Shown here: piece by piece, positions 35,001 to 46,305 of the stretch
Position numbering within the stretch: the stretch's first letter is position 1
Layout: each line of letters starts with the position of its first letter
DNA from: Haemonchus contortus
Taxonomy: Eukaryota; Nematoda; Chromadorea; Rhabditida; Trichostrongylidae
Assembly (NCBI GenBank): GCA_000469685.2
Contig: LS997565.1
Location: forward strand, 24,071,272 to 24,135,271
DNA length: 64,000 nucleotides
Reading direction: 5' to 3'
Notes under the pieces: generated by a model
Database searches by the model: none
Seen by the model: only the letters and a program-made list of their open reading frames with translations
Told to the model about the DNA's origin: nothing
Position numbers and translations under genes: made by a program

Positions 35001-35604
35001 TTCATTAGCGTGCCTCTGAGATGCGTCACGTCCCAACAAGCGATCCGGTGCGTTGGGGTCCGTCGGTGTATGACTCATGAACTTTTTTGATCGAGCTTGC
35101 CGAGCTTTATGCTAACCGGAATGAAAATGGAAGTAATGCTATCGTTACCATAGCTGCCTGAGTGATTTTTTGCACGTTCAGGTGTGCAACAGGTGTGGGA
35201 GGTGCATCAAAAACAGGTTCGAGCTGCTTTCAATATTTCTTTACGCTTACTTCGCTCCTCAATCCTATTCCTTAAGTGCTATAGTGATCAACCAGCACTA
35301 AAAGGAGCCAAAAAAATCTGCCGATTGTGAGTTTGTGTGCGTCACTGAAATGTTGGCTCCAATTCGTTTTAACTAGCATCGTCTTTAGCAGGTTCTTCTG
35401 GTAAGAAAATACAGCGAACAGGCCCAGTTACTGCCGCTTGGACTTGCGCAGAAAAGCGAGGTGAAGAAAAACCAAGGTAGTATCAAGCAATACCTTGAAG
35501 AGTAAGCCGTTGAGAACTATTGCACGGAGAAACGTTTGTGTGATGACTTTCATCTCCATGACTCGGAGCAATGATGGGAGCGAATTCTCAGGTCTTCTTC
35601 TTAG
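29003..35604 (-). CDS. multipass membrane protein, 3' part, family unresolved
   Basis: Minus-strand exons 35604-35494, 33652-33496, 31733-31633, 30257-30116 and 29253-29003 join in phase, with TAA at 29,005-29,003. Together they encode about 250 residues. There is a hydrophobic helix or helix pair in each: VITQTFLRAIVLNGLLF; GAVLWFLSRASPF and SSSVLMFVLCL; RFHIPLFCVLFLAHASLY; a pair around ILRIIGLGVFAISAP; and CEYLCISVVVLFALSQICDY. A polar tail of about 55 residues with RRR and a serine run closes the protein. The CEY...D(Y) ending and the RW..RFHIP segment recall the FRAG1/DRAM/Sfk1 (PGAP2-like) family, but a nematode serpentine receptor is not excluded. The acceptor of the fourth exon (CAAAAG) is weak. 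The second exon can also be read from an upstream ATG as a signal-peptide start. The third intron boundary spans a mariner (31,808-33,077). Confidence 0.65.
29570..29665 (-). repeat. tRNA-like dispersed repeat
   Basis: On the minus strand it reads GGCGGTGATTCAGTGGATCA and then GGAGGTGGTGTAGTAGCAA. Similar words occur near 30,735-30,795 and 63,620-63,645. They resemble box A of tRNA-derived repeats, but no cloverleaf forms. Confidence 0.25.
30912..30933 (+). repeat. run of 22 G
   Basis: An uninterrupted homopolymer of 22 guanines followed by AGGTGGG, inside the intron of the membrane protein gene. It is likely polymorphic in length. Confidence 0.8.
31215..31505 (-). repeat. GC-rich dispersed repeat, copy 2
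   Basis: Reverse complement of the repeat at 1,270-1,570. CpG-rich ends (GTCCGTTGCGCGCGTCC on one side, GCGCGCAACGAAGCGC on the other) flank a centre with ATTTGCAT (octamer) and CATTGGCTGA (CCAAT-type) words. It lies in an intron of the membrane protein gene. No open frame is shared with copy 1. Confidence 0.6.
31808..33077 (-). mobile_element. mariner of the CAGGGTGTCC family, copy 1
   Basis: Perfectly placed ends: CAGGGTGTCCCAAAATTATT on the left and its diverged complement on the right, each next to TA; 1,270 bases. The transposase reads leftward. Minus-strand frame 32,644-32,282 contains DTQPFVVFSDQKIF (first catalytic aspartate in FSD) and further on an AHRAKLIREWCRRQLPDF-type segment near 32,180-32,215. 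Several frameshifts and stops break it. Compared with other family members, the usual E after FSD is Q here. It sits inside an intron of the membrane protein gene, in the same orientation as that gene. Confidence 0.85.
34685..34875 (+). CDS. possible exon with glycine/aspartate-rich segment
   Basis: After a GTCTTTCTAG acceptor at 34,761 the plus-strand frame reads SCPDKDDDGTGGSKHG and two more cysteine/glycine motifs before a GTGTAA donor. It lies inside the large intron of the minus-strand membrane gene. There is no second exon and no family, so the call is weak. Confidence 0.2.
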
Positions 35605-35831
35605 CTGAAAATGAAAACAGATTGATTGCAAGAAATTTGATTCCATTTATCCTCATCAATTATTTTCAAAACTCATTAGAGAAAATATTTTTTAGAATAT
35701 AATGGGAAACACATGTACTTTTTATCACCTTCAAGTTCAAAGCTATGGAAGGCATAAAATTTCCTGCGATATTCGATTTTTTTAAAGAGTCGCTTACCGT
35801 CTCTTCTTTCTTACCCTAACGTGATGTTCTA

Positions 35832-36712
35832 TTAGGTTGGAAGGAAAGTCCTGCAACGAAAAATTTGAAGCGTCAGCAATTTGTATCAACAGTGTGAACA
35901 CGGTAGCAAGAGTGATAGCCTTGTAGGGCATTCCTCAGGTAATCAACACATGAGTAAATAAGGGCACGCGTGTGGGCTATAGCAGCATGACGGTCAATGA
36001 ATGGACAACACCCGGTTCGTACCATCACCTTCTACTAAGCACGCCAAGGGAAAAATGCGGATGTAGCGGTTCAAATTATCAGCAACTTATTCAATGCTGG
36101 CACTGCTCACCGATCAACGGTCAACAATCGGTTGGATCACTCCACTGGAGGAGATACTAGCCTTCGAAGTCACGCAAGCATCTTCCCTTGGTTCAATGGA
36201 GTTTAGAGGGATCCATCCACTATGAGTTGCTAAACGCAGACTAGATGGACACATCTATCGGTTACCCCTATGAACCCCGAAATTTGGCTGATAGGGTTAG
36301 AGAAGGGCGATCCAAATGGTAAATCAGGTCCCTACAGAGGGTCAACGCAGGTCGAAATTTCGCTTTAAACACGCTTCAAAAGTTCTACGATTCCAATTGG
36401 ATCCAGGTTGTTCATCAGTCGTGCTCCCTAAGTGTTGCCCCTTTTACCTACCATGCTCTCTGCCTTCTTGAGCATCCGGTTGTTGAAAAAAAATTCGTAA
36501 CTTAATGTGATCTGAAAACGGCAGCCAATTACTACTTTGAATCACAGCTTCCTCACTCCTGGATGAAAGGCATCAGCAATTAACTCAAAACATAACAAAG
36601 GGTTGTTGACCTCTTAGGTAAATATATTTCCGAAAATTGATTGGTCTGGAAAATTTCAGAAATGATTTGAAGGAGACCTTCATTGTGTTGCAGGACTTTC
36701 CTTCCACCCTAA
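35832..36712 (+). mobile_element. mariner, internally deleted
   Basis: Ends TTAGGTTGGAAGGAAAGTCC and the complement GGACTTTCCTTCCACCCTAA, both next to TA; 881 bases, about 400 short of a full mariner. C-terminal transposase remnants are readable on the plus strand near 36,470-36,620 (EKKFVT, LKTAANYYFESQLPHSW, then VVDLLGKYI). The start region and catalytic core are not readable. It lies just upstream of the first known exon of the minus-strand membrane gene. Confidence 0.75.
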
Positions 36713-37019
36713 TATATCAGTAGATAAGATCTACCGCTAAATTGAGGGAGCTTATCGGTCAGAAGTAGTGGACACTGGTGAAGAGGTCGATTAGCGAACT
36801 CTTGGCGGGTGGTCCCCAGAACTCAGGTTCTTTGAGTATCTCGGTGTACTATGGATCTGCGGCTTGTTCACTTTTCCCCTACATCCGCATTACGTTGTAC
36901 GCACTTTATTCTGAGCGCAAATCCACAAAGGCAACAGCGAGCGAGACACCGAGTACATTTATCTATCTTCATATCACCAACATATCCTTACTATATATAA
37001 TCCACAAGTTTGGTGTGTC
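36713..37019. other. no gene seen
   Basis: Short spacer leading into the microsatellite. Confidence 0.35.
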
Positions 37020-37070
37020 TGTTTGTATGTATGTATGTATGTATCTATGTATGTATGTTTGTTTGTGTGT
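37020..37070 (+). repeat. GTAT/GTTT microsatellite
   Basis: Tandem GTAT units with GTTT variants immediately upstream of the 127-bp tandem array. The GTTTGTGTGT edge is followed by AACACAATCCGATTTTACC. Confidence 0.85.
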
Positions 37071-37119
37071 AACACAATCCGATTTTACCTGAAAAAACAC
37101 CTACAGAGGTCGGGGCAAG

Positions 37120-38240
37120 TTCGGGATGGGTGGAGCCCAAGGCAAAATTAATAGAGCACATACGAGCTCTGCGGAGCTCCGCCCACGTTAAAGTGAAAGC
37201 TACTTTTCAAAAATGAGTGTAACTTTGCTCGAAAACGTTCTAGAATGCGGGAAAAAGTGGTTGGTGGTCACGGAACAAATGTGGCCAAACCCTCGAAGTG
37301 GGCGGGCTGGCACCAAAGTGGGCGGAGCTTTGATCAGAAATGTATAACTCTATTCAGAAACGTTCTGGGATGCGGCAAAAAGGTATTAAGGTGCAAAAGA
37401 ACAAATTTCGTTAAGTCGCAGAAGTGGGCGGGACAGGCACCAAAGTGGGCGGAGCTTTGATCAAAAATATAAAACTCTATTCAGAAACGTTCTGGGATGC
37501 GGCAAAAGGGTATTAAGGTGCAAAAGAGCAACTAAGGTTAAATCCCAGAAGTGGGGGGGGGGCTGGTACCAAAGTGGGCGGAGCTTAGATCAAAAATGTA
37601 AAACTCTATTCAGAAACGTTCTGGGATGCGGCAATAATGTATTAAGGTGCAAAAGAACAACTAAGGTTAAATCCCAGAAGTGGGAGGGGCGGGCACTAAA
37701 GCGGGCGGAGTTGGCACTAAAGTGTGTGGGGCTAAGACAAAAATTCATAACTCTGTTCAGAAACGTTCTGGGATGCGGCAAAAAGGTATTAAGGTGCAAA
37801 AGAACAACTAAGGTCAAATCCCAGAAGTGGGCGGGGCTGGCACCAAAGTGGGCGGAGCTTTGATCAAAAATGTATAACTCTATTCAGAAACGTTCTGGGA
37901 TGCGGCAAAAAGGTATTAAGGTGCAAAAGAACAAATGTCGTTAAATCGCAGAAGTGGGCGGGACTGGCACCAAAGTGGGCGGAGCTTTGATCAAAAATGT
38001 ATAACTCTATTCAGAAACGTTCTAGGATGCGGCAAAAAGGTATTAAGGTGCAAAAGAACAAATAAGGCCAAATCCCAGAAGTGGGCGGGATTGGCACTAA
38101 GTGGACGGGGCTTAGACCAAAATTTTGAAGCTATTTAGAAACGTTGTGGGATGCGGGAAAAGTGGTAAAATTCAGAAGAACAAATGTGGTCAGATTCCAC
38201 AAGTGGGCGGGATTGGCACTAAAGTGGGCTTACATTGAGA
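37120..38240 (+). repeat. tandem satellite, about 127-bp unit, eight or nine copies
   Basis: The word CGTTCTGGGATGCGGC (with variants) recurs at 37,236, 37,361, 37,488, 37,617, 37,763, 37,891, 38,018 and 38,142, giving spacings of 124-129 bases and one of 146. Each unit carries AAAGTGGGCGGAGCTTTGAT, a CTATTCAGAAACG segment and ATTAAGGTGCAAAAGAACAA. Edge units are more diverged than the centre. Open frames through it are by-products of the repeat. Confidence 0.92.
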
Positions 38241-39990
38241 TTATTAAGTACTCTTTATGGCCACACACGGCCCCATCCCACTTCCCAAAAAACGATGGCC
38301 GCTACAGAGGTGTCAGGGAAGAGGCTCAGATGATAAAGTTCTGTAATGAAAATCAGAAGCACATAGTTCCGTCCCTAATGGCTAGAGCCCCCAGCGCACG
38401 CAATAGCGTGCCTAGCCGCCTTGTAGAGAGAGAAAACATAGTCTGAATCGAGCTTCCCAATCCAGAAAATCAAACCGCATCAGCTACGGACTTTTTGGAA
38501 CCATTTATTCATTACATTCGGACTTGACTTGAAACCATGTCCTTGTGCTTTAACGAAATTTTTGATTCCGTTGCTTCAATATGGCACATCAAAGAGGCAT
38601 AGCATGGCCCAACACCAGAATTTGAAATATACAGCGTGCATATGGCTTCGGAAAGGATAAGTATGACTTTAAAGGATCACCGCGACATCATCATTCACAA
38701 CATGCCGATCTTGTGTTTGAGCAGGAGGAATACCTCACAAAATGGTCGAAGGTGGATAAGCTCCTTGTCACCTGCCTTTTGTGCTATGCAACGAGGTGAA
38801 CGATATCCATAAGGACCTATCCTACTGATCAACATTAGGAAAGGATTCCTATTCTATTAGAAGAGTGGCAATGGGGTTCACCAGTGCTTATATACCTCCT
38901 TTATTTCACTTGATGCCGGGCCAACCCTCAGTCTAAACTCTTCAACGAATGACCTCCTCCCCACTCTCCCAAAGTGAATGAATAAATTACCGAAAAATAT
39001 GTAGGCATTGCTCGATGATTAGGGATCGTGTTTATATTTGCAACAAAACTTCAATTTTTGTTTCTACGGTCAGAATCGAACCCGAAACAAACAAACCTCA
39101 CAGTAATTGTGGTACGTTGATCCGTAATCATAGCGAATTATTGTTTTATTGTACAACAAATGGAGCGGATGGGTTGGCTCCAACGAGTCGACTATCTCGC
39201 TCATGTACAGCGTGTCATTGGTCCATTTAGAGCGATCCCGCATTATGCGATCTCTGAAAAAAATTTTGTAATAGAATGTTCAGTTGTGATATCGATGGGC
39301 ATGTTACTGTTATACATATCTGTATCACATTTGAGCTTTCAAAATGAAAGAATGTAGCTCGTGGGAGAAAGGCGGACTTCCAGTTTTTTTTTCACGTTTT
39401 TAGGTTTTTTTTACATAGTCTTGGAGTGAGAAGTCTAACTCACACAGAAAGCCTTCCTCTACATTGGGTTGCGGAAACATATTACAGACAGAGTTTGTAT
39501 ATGGAAAACTGCAGTGTAAGATTTTAAGTAAATAAAGAAGTCCGTACAGGAGTTTCTGGAACACTCATCGTTGCCTCTAGCTCGAGAAATCAACGTAGAA
39601 GAAATGGCTTAGTTACCACACAATCCAAGGAATGGTTTGCATTTTATGAACATCTCTTAGGCAGGCGAGCATCCGACTATGTTGTCTGCTCGAAATTTAG
39701 GATTAGATGTGGTACTAAAATTGAACTACTTTTATCTTGAAGCGATGTCCTCCTCAAGAATTGAAAGCCTAGTATGGGCTTGTCATATACGAGAGGAAAG
39801 GAGTTGAGAAAACCCATACATCGCTGTGGCATTGGCTTACGATACGTTGCAATGAATTTGAAATTAGTAAACCGTCAAGTTGAAGAAAAATAAATAGAAG
39901 AAACTTGCGAGAGTCCTTGGAGTGGGGTAGTTGATCTAGTGTTATACTCAAGAAAAAATGCAGTGGTCTACAAAGAACTTGGTCGTTGAG
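38241..39990. other. no gene seen
   Basis: Spacer with only short open frames. No splice-framed coding segment was recognised. Confidence 0.35.
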
Positions 39991-39999
39991 TATGAACTT

Positions 40000-42900
40000 G
40001 CCTGTCGCTTATATTGGTATCCGGCCGCGGCTAACGCCGGACTTCCCTCCTTTGACGAAGTTGAAGCTGTTGAGAGTCTGCGGGTGCAGTTGGTATCCTG
40101 CCCATCGATTCAACCAAAAGCTTGCATTCGAGTGACTGGGAAGTACCTGGGAGGCGATTCAGGGCAACCTCCAAAACCAAAGCCCCTCGGGCAAGCTTCG
40201 GGATAGACTGGCAAGCCTCGGGAATCAATCCAGCCCCCACGTCGGAGCCTGGCAAGCTACACGTTGGATATCCACTGCCAAAAACGGTAATAAAAATGAG
40301 CCTCATTCCCCTGAACCTGAGGAAGACTGTAAGACGGCAGTGTGGGATAAGACAGCTAGGGAGAAGCTGCTAAAATCTCAGGGACAAAACAGCTGCAGGA
40401 AAGGAAAAGGACTAAGGTGGCGATATGTACTTTCAACGCACAGACGCTTGCATCGAAAACGTGTATAGAAGCAATGATGATGCAAATTTGGAAGGTCAAG
40501 TACGACGTCATCGGAATGATCGAGACGAGAAAGCATCGCTCGCTGCACGCTGCATATGAGACTGGAGAAGAACTGTTCCTTGGGACATGCGACAGCAGTG
40601 GCGTAGGCAGCGTAGTTGTCTTCGTCAATACGCACTTGGCCATGAACATCTATTCGTACAAGGGCTTGACAACCCGAATTGGATATTTGCACTTAAGAAA
40701 ATGCAGCTCAACAGGAAGAAGAGGAGTTGGGAGCGTTCATATGGATCTGGAGAGGTTCACAGAAAAGACCATTCATTCTTCGAAATCATCGTCGGTGATA
40801 TCAACTCCAAAAATGGTACCAGAGAACGGCTGAACAGCTCCATATCGGGACTCACGGAATGGAATGGAATGAGCAGGGTGAGTGGCTATCCGAGTTATCA
40901 TTTCCATCCATGGTGGCTCGCAGTTCCAGAAGACCTCTCATTTGTGATGTACCTGAGAGTCACCTGGTAGACAGTCCCATAATGAAATAGAGCACATCAT
41001 CTTCAGTCGGAATTTTTGCCCAACTGACATCACTGTTGTTCCGAAGTTCCACATGGGACCGGACCATCGTCTCTTCTGCGCTACATTCTGCTTCTCACTG
41101 CTTGACGGAGAGCTGCGAATTTTAGGAAACGAAGTCCCAAGACTGTTGTCTACTGAAATCACTTCGCTTCACTGACGAGATCCTGGGAAGATTCCGTCAC
41201 CGACAACATCGATGAAGAATACAATGCTCGTCGAATACATTCACAATAAAGCTAGAAAAGCAGGCAGTCTACAAGTGGCCATGCGACGACTCTCTTCGAA
41301 GACTCTCGAGCTGATACGATAGCGTGGAAACACACAAGCTGCAGATAACATCAACAAAAGTCCGAACTTCTGAAGCTATGCAGAGAAGCGTTATAGGACG
41401 ATCTGAAAGAGAGAAGAGCAGCAGTTGTGGACTAAGCCGCCGAAGGTGGGAAGAGCATTTTGAGCTTCGTCAATTACAAGCCCGTCGGTGTTTCGTTAAT
41501 TACAAGACCGAAATGACTTCCGTTGGTTCTTCTGACGGAACAGTTACTGCATTTTGAAGGGCAATGGAGAATGTCATTTACTAATTCTACTCGGATCTCT
41601 TCGACACGCACGTCTACCTGCCTACCTACTATCTTAGACGAGACGGATTCGCCGTCCCTTCAGTTCTCCTTTCCGAAATTCGACATGCCATTACGTTGAT
41701 GCGGAATGGTACGGCGCCCGGTCTCGAAAGGATCAAGGGGATCGAAGGGAATCATCAAAACATCTGAAGAGCCTTCCGCCAGTCATTATCGAAACCCTAG
41801 CCCGATTTTTCAGCGGGTAACTGTCGGAGTGTAAATGCCCACTCCGTGGGAATTTAGCAAGACTATGTTGCTGTACAAGAAGGGAGATCCTGACGATATT
41901 GGCAACTGTCGCCCAGTATACCGGTTGTCTGTAATCTGCGAGCTTTTCACACGCGTCATCCTATACAGAATTGATAGAACATTAGATGAAGGGCAGCCAT
42001 GCGAGCAAGCAGGATTTCGGAGAGGGTTCAGCACATTGATCATATCTACATTCTTACGAGACTCGTTAAAGTATCGCGATAGTAGAAAATGCCGTTATGT
42101 CTTACGTTCATCGATTTGAAGAAAGCCTTCGACACCGTTGAAACAGAAGCGGTGAATAAAGCCCTGGGCAACAAGGTGTTCCTATTCAATACATAGGGAT
42201 GTTTAGTGAGCTCTACGATTTCGCCATTTCACGAGGGAATCCTTATCAACGTGAAGGTAGGCGTCCGGCAGTGCGATACTATTTCGCTCAGAATCTTGAG
42301 AGCCGCTCTTGACGGATGGGTCCGGCAAAGCGCTCATGTGGGCATCATGCACCATATGAGATGGGAAGACTTGAGAGTGAAGGTCGACGGCCGCTATTTA
42401 CATCACCTCCGCTTTGCAGACGACACCATGCCTAAACACTGAACACCGAGCAGGCGGAACGAATAGTGGCGAGTTTGACAGTGCTTGTGGGATATCTGCT
42501 TGAAATGGAGCCTAACCTAGACGACGTTCATGAGGAACGGGTTGGTACCTGATGCTACCTTTACTTGAAGCGGCGGAACGAATAATTCTGAATGCTCTAG
42601 CTATGTGTATCTGGGTCGGAAGGTCAACATGATGAAAGACTTAGCTCCGGAGCTGAGCAAAAAGAAACGCACCGCGTGGGAAGCATTCAAGAACATGGAA
42701 TATGGGGAGTAGTGAAGAAGACAAAACGTCCGGCTTCACGCTCACCTTCCCAACGCTGCTGCCCTTCCTGCTTTGACTTACGCTTCGGAGACTTGGACTT
42801 TGCAAGGCGGGATGAACATGCTGTCAGCGTCACTCGACGCGCTTTCAAAAGGGCGATACTCGTGATTCCCCTACACAAGCAGGTGCAGAGGAGGATCCGG

Positions 42901-43225
42901 AGTTCCGAGCTTCACCATCTAACGAAGACTAGGGATTTCGTTGATCACGCCAAGAAAAAAAAGATCAGGTGGGCCGGACACGTTATGCGATATAGTGATG
43001 ACGTTGGATCAGGGCGATTACTGACTGGATCGCTCAGGAGGTCAAGCGAACACCAGGACCAACGCGATGGTTAGACTCTTTCACGAAAGTTCTGAACGGA
43101 AGGAGTGCTGAGCCTCGTGTCTCTAAGGCGAGGAAGATTCACTTCACCATTCTGGCTCGGGACAGGAACGAATAAAGGCGTTCCTGGCTGAGACAATCGA
43201 TGATCAACGGGACGACAGGTGATGC
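40000..43225 (+). mobile_element. RTE-clade LINE, near full length, decayed
   Basis: A GC-rich 5' leader (to about 40,410) is followed by the endonuclease start at 40,417 (ICTFNAQTLASK; YDVIGMIETRKH, the catalytic E in IET). The rest of the endonuclease reaches about 41,150, a linker follows, then the reverse transcriptase: YKKGDPDDIGNCRP near 41,875, a FIDLKKAFD segment near 42,105 and the catalytic FADD box at 42,413-42,424. The C-terminal tail (SKIRWAGH-type motif at 42,955, ARDRNE near 43,155) ends at about 43,225. Many frameshifts and stops occur and no open frame exceeds about 140 codons. The final base of the FADD neighbourhood reads FADDT where the sister copy has FADDI. The element no longer encodes a working protein. 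Confidence 0.9.
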
Positions 43226-43239
43226 ATGGTTACTGAGGT

Positions 43240-44560
43240 GAAACTTCCAATCTTTCAAATGGTCGAGGCTCATTCGATGCCACTTTCAATCATTAACATG
43301 CGTGATGCGGGAGAGATTATGAGATTTTCCGATTTTTGTGTATGTGTACAGAAGGCTATTGAATGATACAAAGAAGGTTTAGTCAAAGGCAAACTGGGAA
43401 GGGGTAGAAAGGCCAGTATTTCTTAATATAGGGCTATTAAAAGATAGGTCCGTTTGCGAGTCGATCGTGATCCTAGAGACCCATGAAAAAGACGACAGAG
43501 GAGGAGGAGTTATCGAGGTTGTCGGTGGGGAGGATTGTCTGGCAAAATCTTTACTGTTGTTCCTATCGTATGCAGAAACGTCGCTTCAATCCCGATTTCA
43601 ACAGACAGTGTAGGATCAAGAAAATCAGAAAGTTGCTAACTCAATTGAGCGGAGACACGCATACTACATCGATTTAACTAAAAATTTTTTGCCAAAAGCC
43701 CGCAAGGGTAAGACGTACAGTAGTGCTCAGAAGTATCCGGCCAAATGCTTCTTCAATCATACTTTTCAATCGTAGCTTCTTTCCTAATAGATCTAATAAT
43801 GCGAAATGTAGCATGTTTGTATTGTGAATATTTACCACTACCAACCTGATCATGTTCCTGATATCCCAAAGGGATTGAACTTAAAATCAACTGGAAGTGC
43901 TGATGATGGTCCTTCTGGAATTTCTTTCCTTTTTGTCATGTCTTAAGTGTACGAGCACTAATGCCAAACCCAGAAGAGAAGAAAAACGTACATAAGGTCC
44001 GAATAACTGCAAACTTCACAAACTTGCTTTCAGCGTGCTCTACAAACGAATCCCCGTTAGTAGGTGGATATGGCTGCTTTGCAGTCAAGTAGTGTTGGAC
44101 AGTGTAAAATATGCTTCAGTTAAACATATCAAAATTCCATGCGATTTGCTCAACTAAGAAAAAAGTTACGGCCGAAACGGCTTGGCCGAATACTTCTGAG
44201 CGCTACTGTACGTGGTCTCGTCGGTGCTGGCGTGAAAATTGACAAAGACTTGTACTTAAAAGGCATTGGTGGAGGTAATGAAGCACTGATCCGATTCCGC
44301 ATCTTGAACAGCTCGTAGTCTTCCCAGGGAGACGGCACTCCAGCCCTTAGAGCCAAGCTCGCCCGCGAGTGGTGCCAACAATAGCTGCCCGACTTCATCA
44401 ACAAAGAGAAATGGCTATTCTGCTCTCCCACATGGATACAGGATACCTACATGCAACATGCGAGGAAATCGAGAGGAAACTTTGGATATCTATTCACGCT
44501 TATGGGGGGAGATCTTAAAATTTGATTGTAGCATGTTGTAGCACATAATGTTAGCAAGTG
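43240..44560 (+). mobile_element. mariner of the CAGGGTGTCC family, copy 3, split by a MITE
   Basis: In inverted orientation relative to copies 1 and 2. From 43,255 it matches their 5' coding side (AATCATT...GCCACTT words). From 43,560-43,700 it matches the stretch before FSDEKIF. It is then interrupted by the element 43,718-44,208 and resumes to about 44,560 (ACTCCAGCCC...GCCAAGCTCGCC, the AHRAKL segment, then the near-terminal AATGTTAGC). No terminal repeats remain visible at either edge. All frames are broken. Confidence 0.75.
43718..44208. mobile_element. Tc1-like MITE nested in a mariner
   Basis: 491 bases with ends CAGTAGTGCTCAGAAGTATC and the complement GATACTTCTGAGCGCTACTG-type right end, each next to a TA. 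CGGCCAA follows inside. There is no coding frame. The inner part matches the element at 27,005-28,321. Removing it restores the alignment of the surrounding mariner with its sister copies, so it inserted after the mariner. Confidence 0.85.
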
Positions 44561-45017
44561 TGCACTTATATTCCATTGTCATTTTCGCTGAAGAGCTTTG
44601 GATACACTGCCATGATTTGCGCCCATATTTTTGGAATATCCTGTCGGCTGGCCGCCGCAAGTCACTGTATAGGCCGCATACGTATTCATTAGGCCACAAC
44701 GATTCTGAGTGGAGGTCGAGTGCAATGGCGATTCCCTAGGATTATTTCAGACTCCCTAATCTCCAGTTAAAGCCCGAAACTTTGCCCCTTACACTCATAA
44801 TAAAGGCTCTTGCTATTTGCTTGACCAATGTTCGATTATTGGGGAATAGGAAGAAGACTTCAATGATTCCATCGCTTCTGAAAGTCACATTCCGATTTGC
44901 CCCGAAGGTCATCAGGCGGTGGAAAGCATAGGAAAGAATGGATGAAATCACGCAAATGCTCTGCGGAATTGCCACCTCGTGAAGAGAAGTGCTTTGAACG
45001 GTGCTCTAAAGGCGAAA
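44561..45017. other. spacer between two mariners
   Basis: The minus-strand frame 44,742-44,975 includes RNVTFRSDGIIEVFFLFPN and is somewhat protein-like, but it has no partner exon or family. Nothing else is supported. Confidence 0.25.
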
Positions 45018-45019
45018 TA

Positions 45020-46305
45020 CAGGGTGTCCCAAAATTATTGGCGCCGAATTATAGCAATATATTTGAAACTTCTCTGCTGCGAGAGACGTTGGAATTTCTA
45101 TGCACGCTAGCTAACACTATGTGCTTCAAAATGCTAAGGTCGCACATCAAGATATCCCCCGTGAGCGCGGATAGAAGTCAAAGTTTGCTCTCGACTTGAT
45201 CGCACGTGGCACGCACGTATCCTTCTCCATTTCTTCCCAACCGTTCTCCAGCTTTTGCATTCTGGGACTCCAAACTGGGACTGCAAACTCGACAGGTCCT
45301 CTTCTAATCAGGGACCATTCGTGGGAATCAAGTGAGTCAAGTTCTGGAAAATAGGATGACCATTCCTCTTCACCAATGAAGTCGGGCAGCTGTCGTCGGC
45401 ACCACTCGCGGGCAAGCCTGGCTCTGTGGGCTGGAGAAGCGTCCCGCTGGAAAGACTACGAGATGTTTTAGAAAACGTAGTCTGATCAGTGCTTCATTAC
45501 TTCCGTCATGTACTCTGTTTGAGTACTGGTCTTTGTCAATTTTCACGCCTGCACTGAAGAAACCACGAGCGGCTTACCCTTGCCAGTGATTTCCTCGAAA
45601 AACATCATTTTACTGTTCTGATTGCAACCTTTTGTGAGATATTACACGCTAGATGTTTCTTTCCGGAACGCGAACGTTTTGGTTGTTGAGGGATGGTTGT
45701 ATCGTAAAAAATTTTTTGACCAGATAAAATGAGGAAGGGTTGCGTGTCATCACTGGAGTGGGAGTGCGACTTTCTGTTTTTTTTGACCTTGCAGTGTCTG
45801 TTGAGATCGGAATTGAAGCATACGATAGGAATGGTAGTGAGGCTTCTGCGTGACATTCTTCCATCGCGATAACTTCTGTGAGCCTGTCCGTTGACTTCCT
45901 TTTGATGGGTCACCCAATATCCCGACCGATTGGCAGACGAACCATTTTAATAGTCCTATCTTTCCTTCTTTCTACCTTTCCTGGTTTGTCTTTAATTCAA
46001 TCTTCTTTTCTATATCGTTTAATAGCCTCCTATACAGTTATTATAAAAATTCCAAAGGATTTCATAATGCCCTTCCACCTCTCGTGTGTCAATGATTGCA
46101 AGTGGCACTGAATGAGCCTCCTCCATCTGAAAGATATTGGGAGTTCCACATCAGTAACCATGCATATTGCAAGGAAACCTTCTTATGCAAATAATTAATA
46201 GCAGACAGATTATTGAATTGAATTGAATTGAATTTGTGAATTTGATAGATTATTTCCACCTCAAACATTACTGAACTTTGGCGCCAATAATTTTGGGACA
46301 CCCTC
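45020..46305 (-). mobile_element. mariner of the CAGGGTGTCC family, copy 2
   Basis: 1,286 bases, about 85-90 percent identical by eye to copy 1 along its whole length. The left end is CAGGGTGTCCCAAAATTATT; the right end is the complement with one change; TA on both sides. The transposase reads leftward and is broken. The first catalytic site reads LSGQKIF, where the aspartate has become glycine, so even a repaired frame would be inactive. A short GAATT repeat (about 46,215-46,235) near the right end is specific to this copy. Confidence 0.88.

Noticed and set aside
37590..37817. Open frames through 37-38 kb on both strands with repeated protein motifs
   Set aside because: They simply translate the 127-bp satellite; the internal repetition is not a protein repeat.
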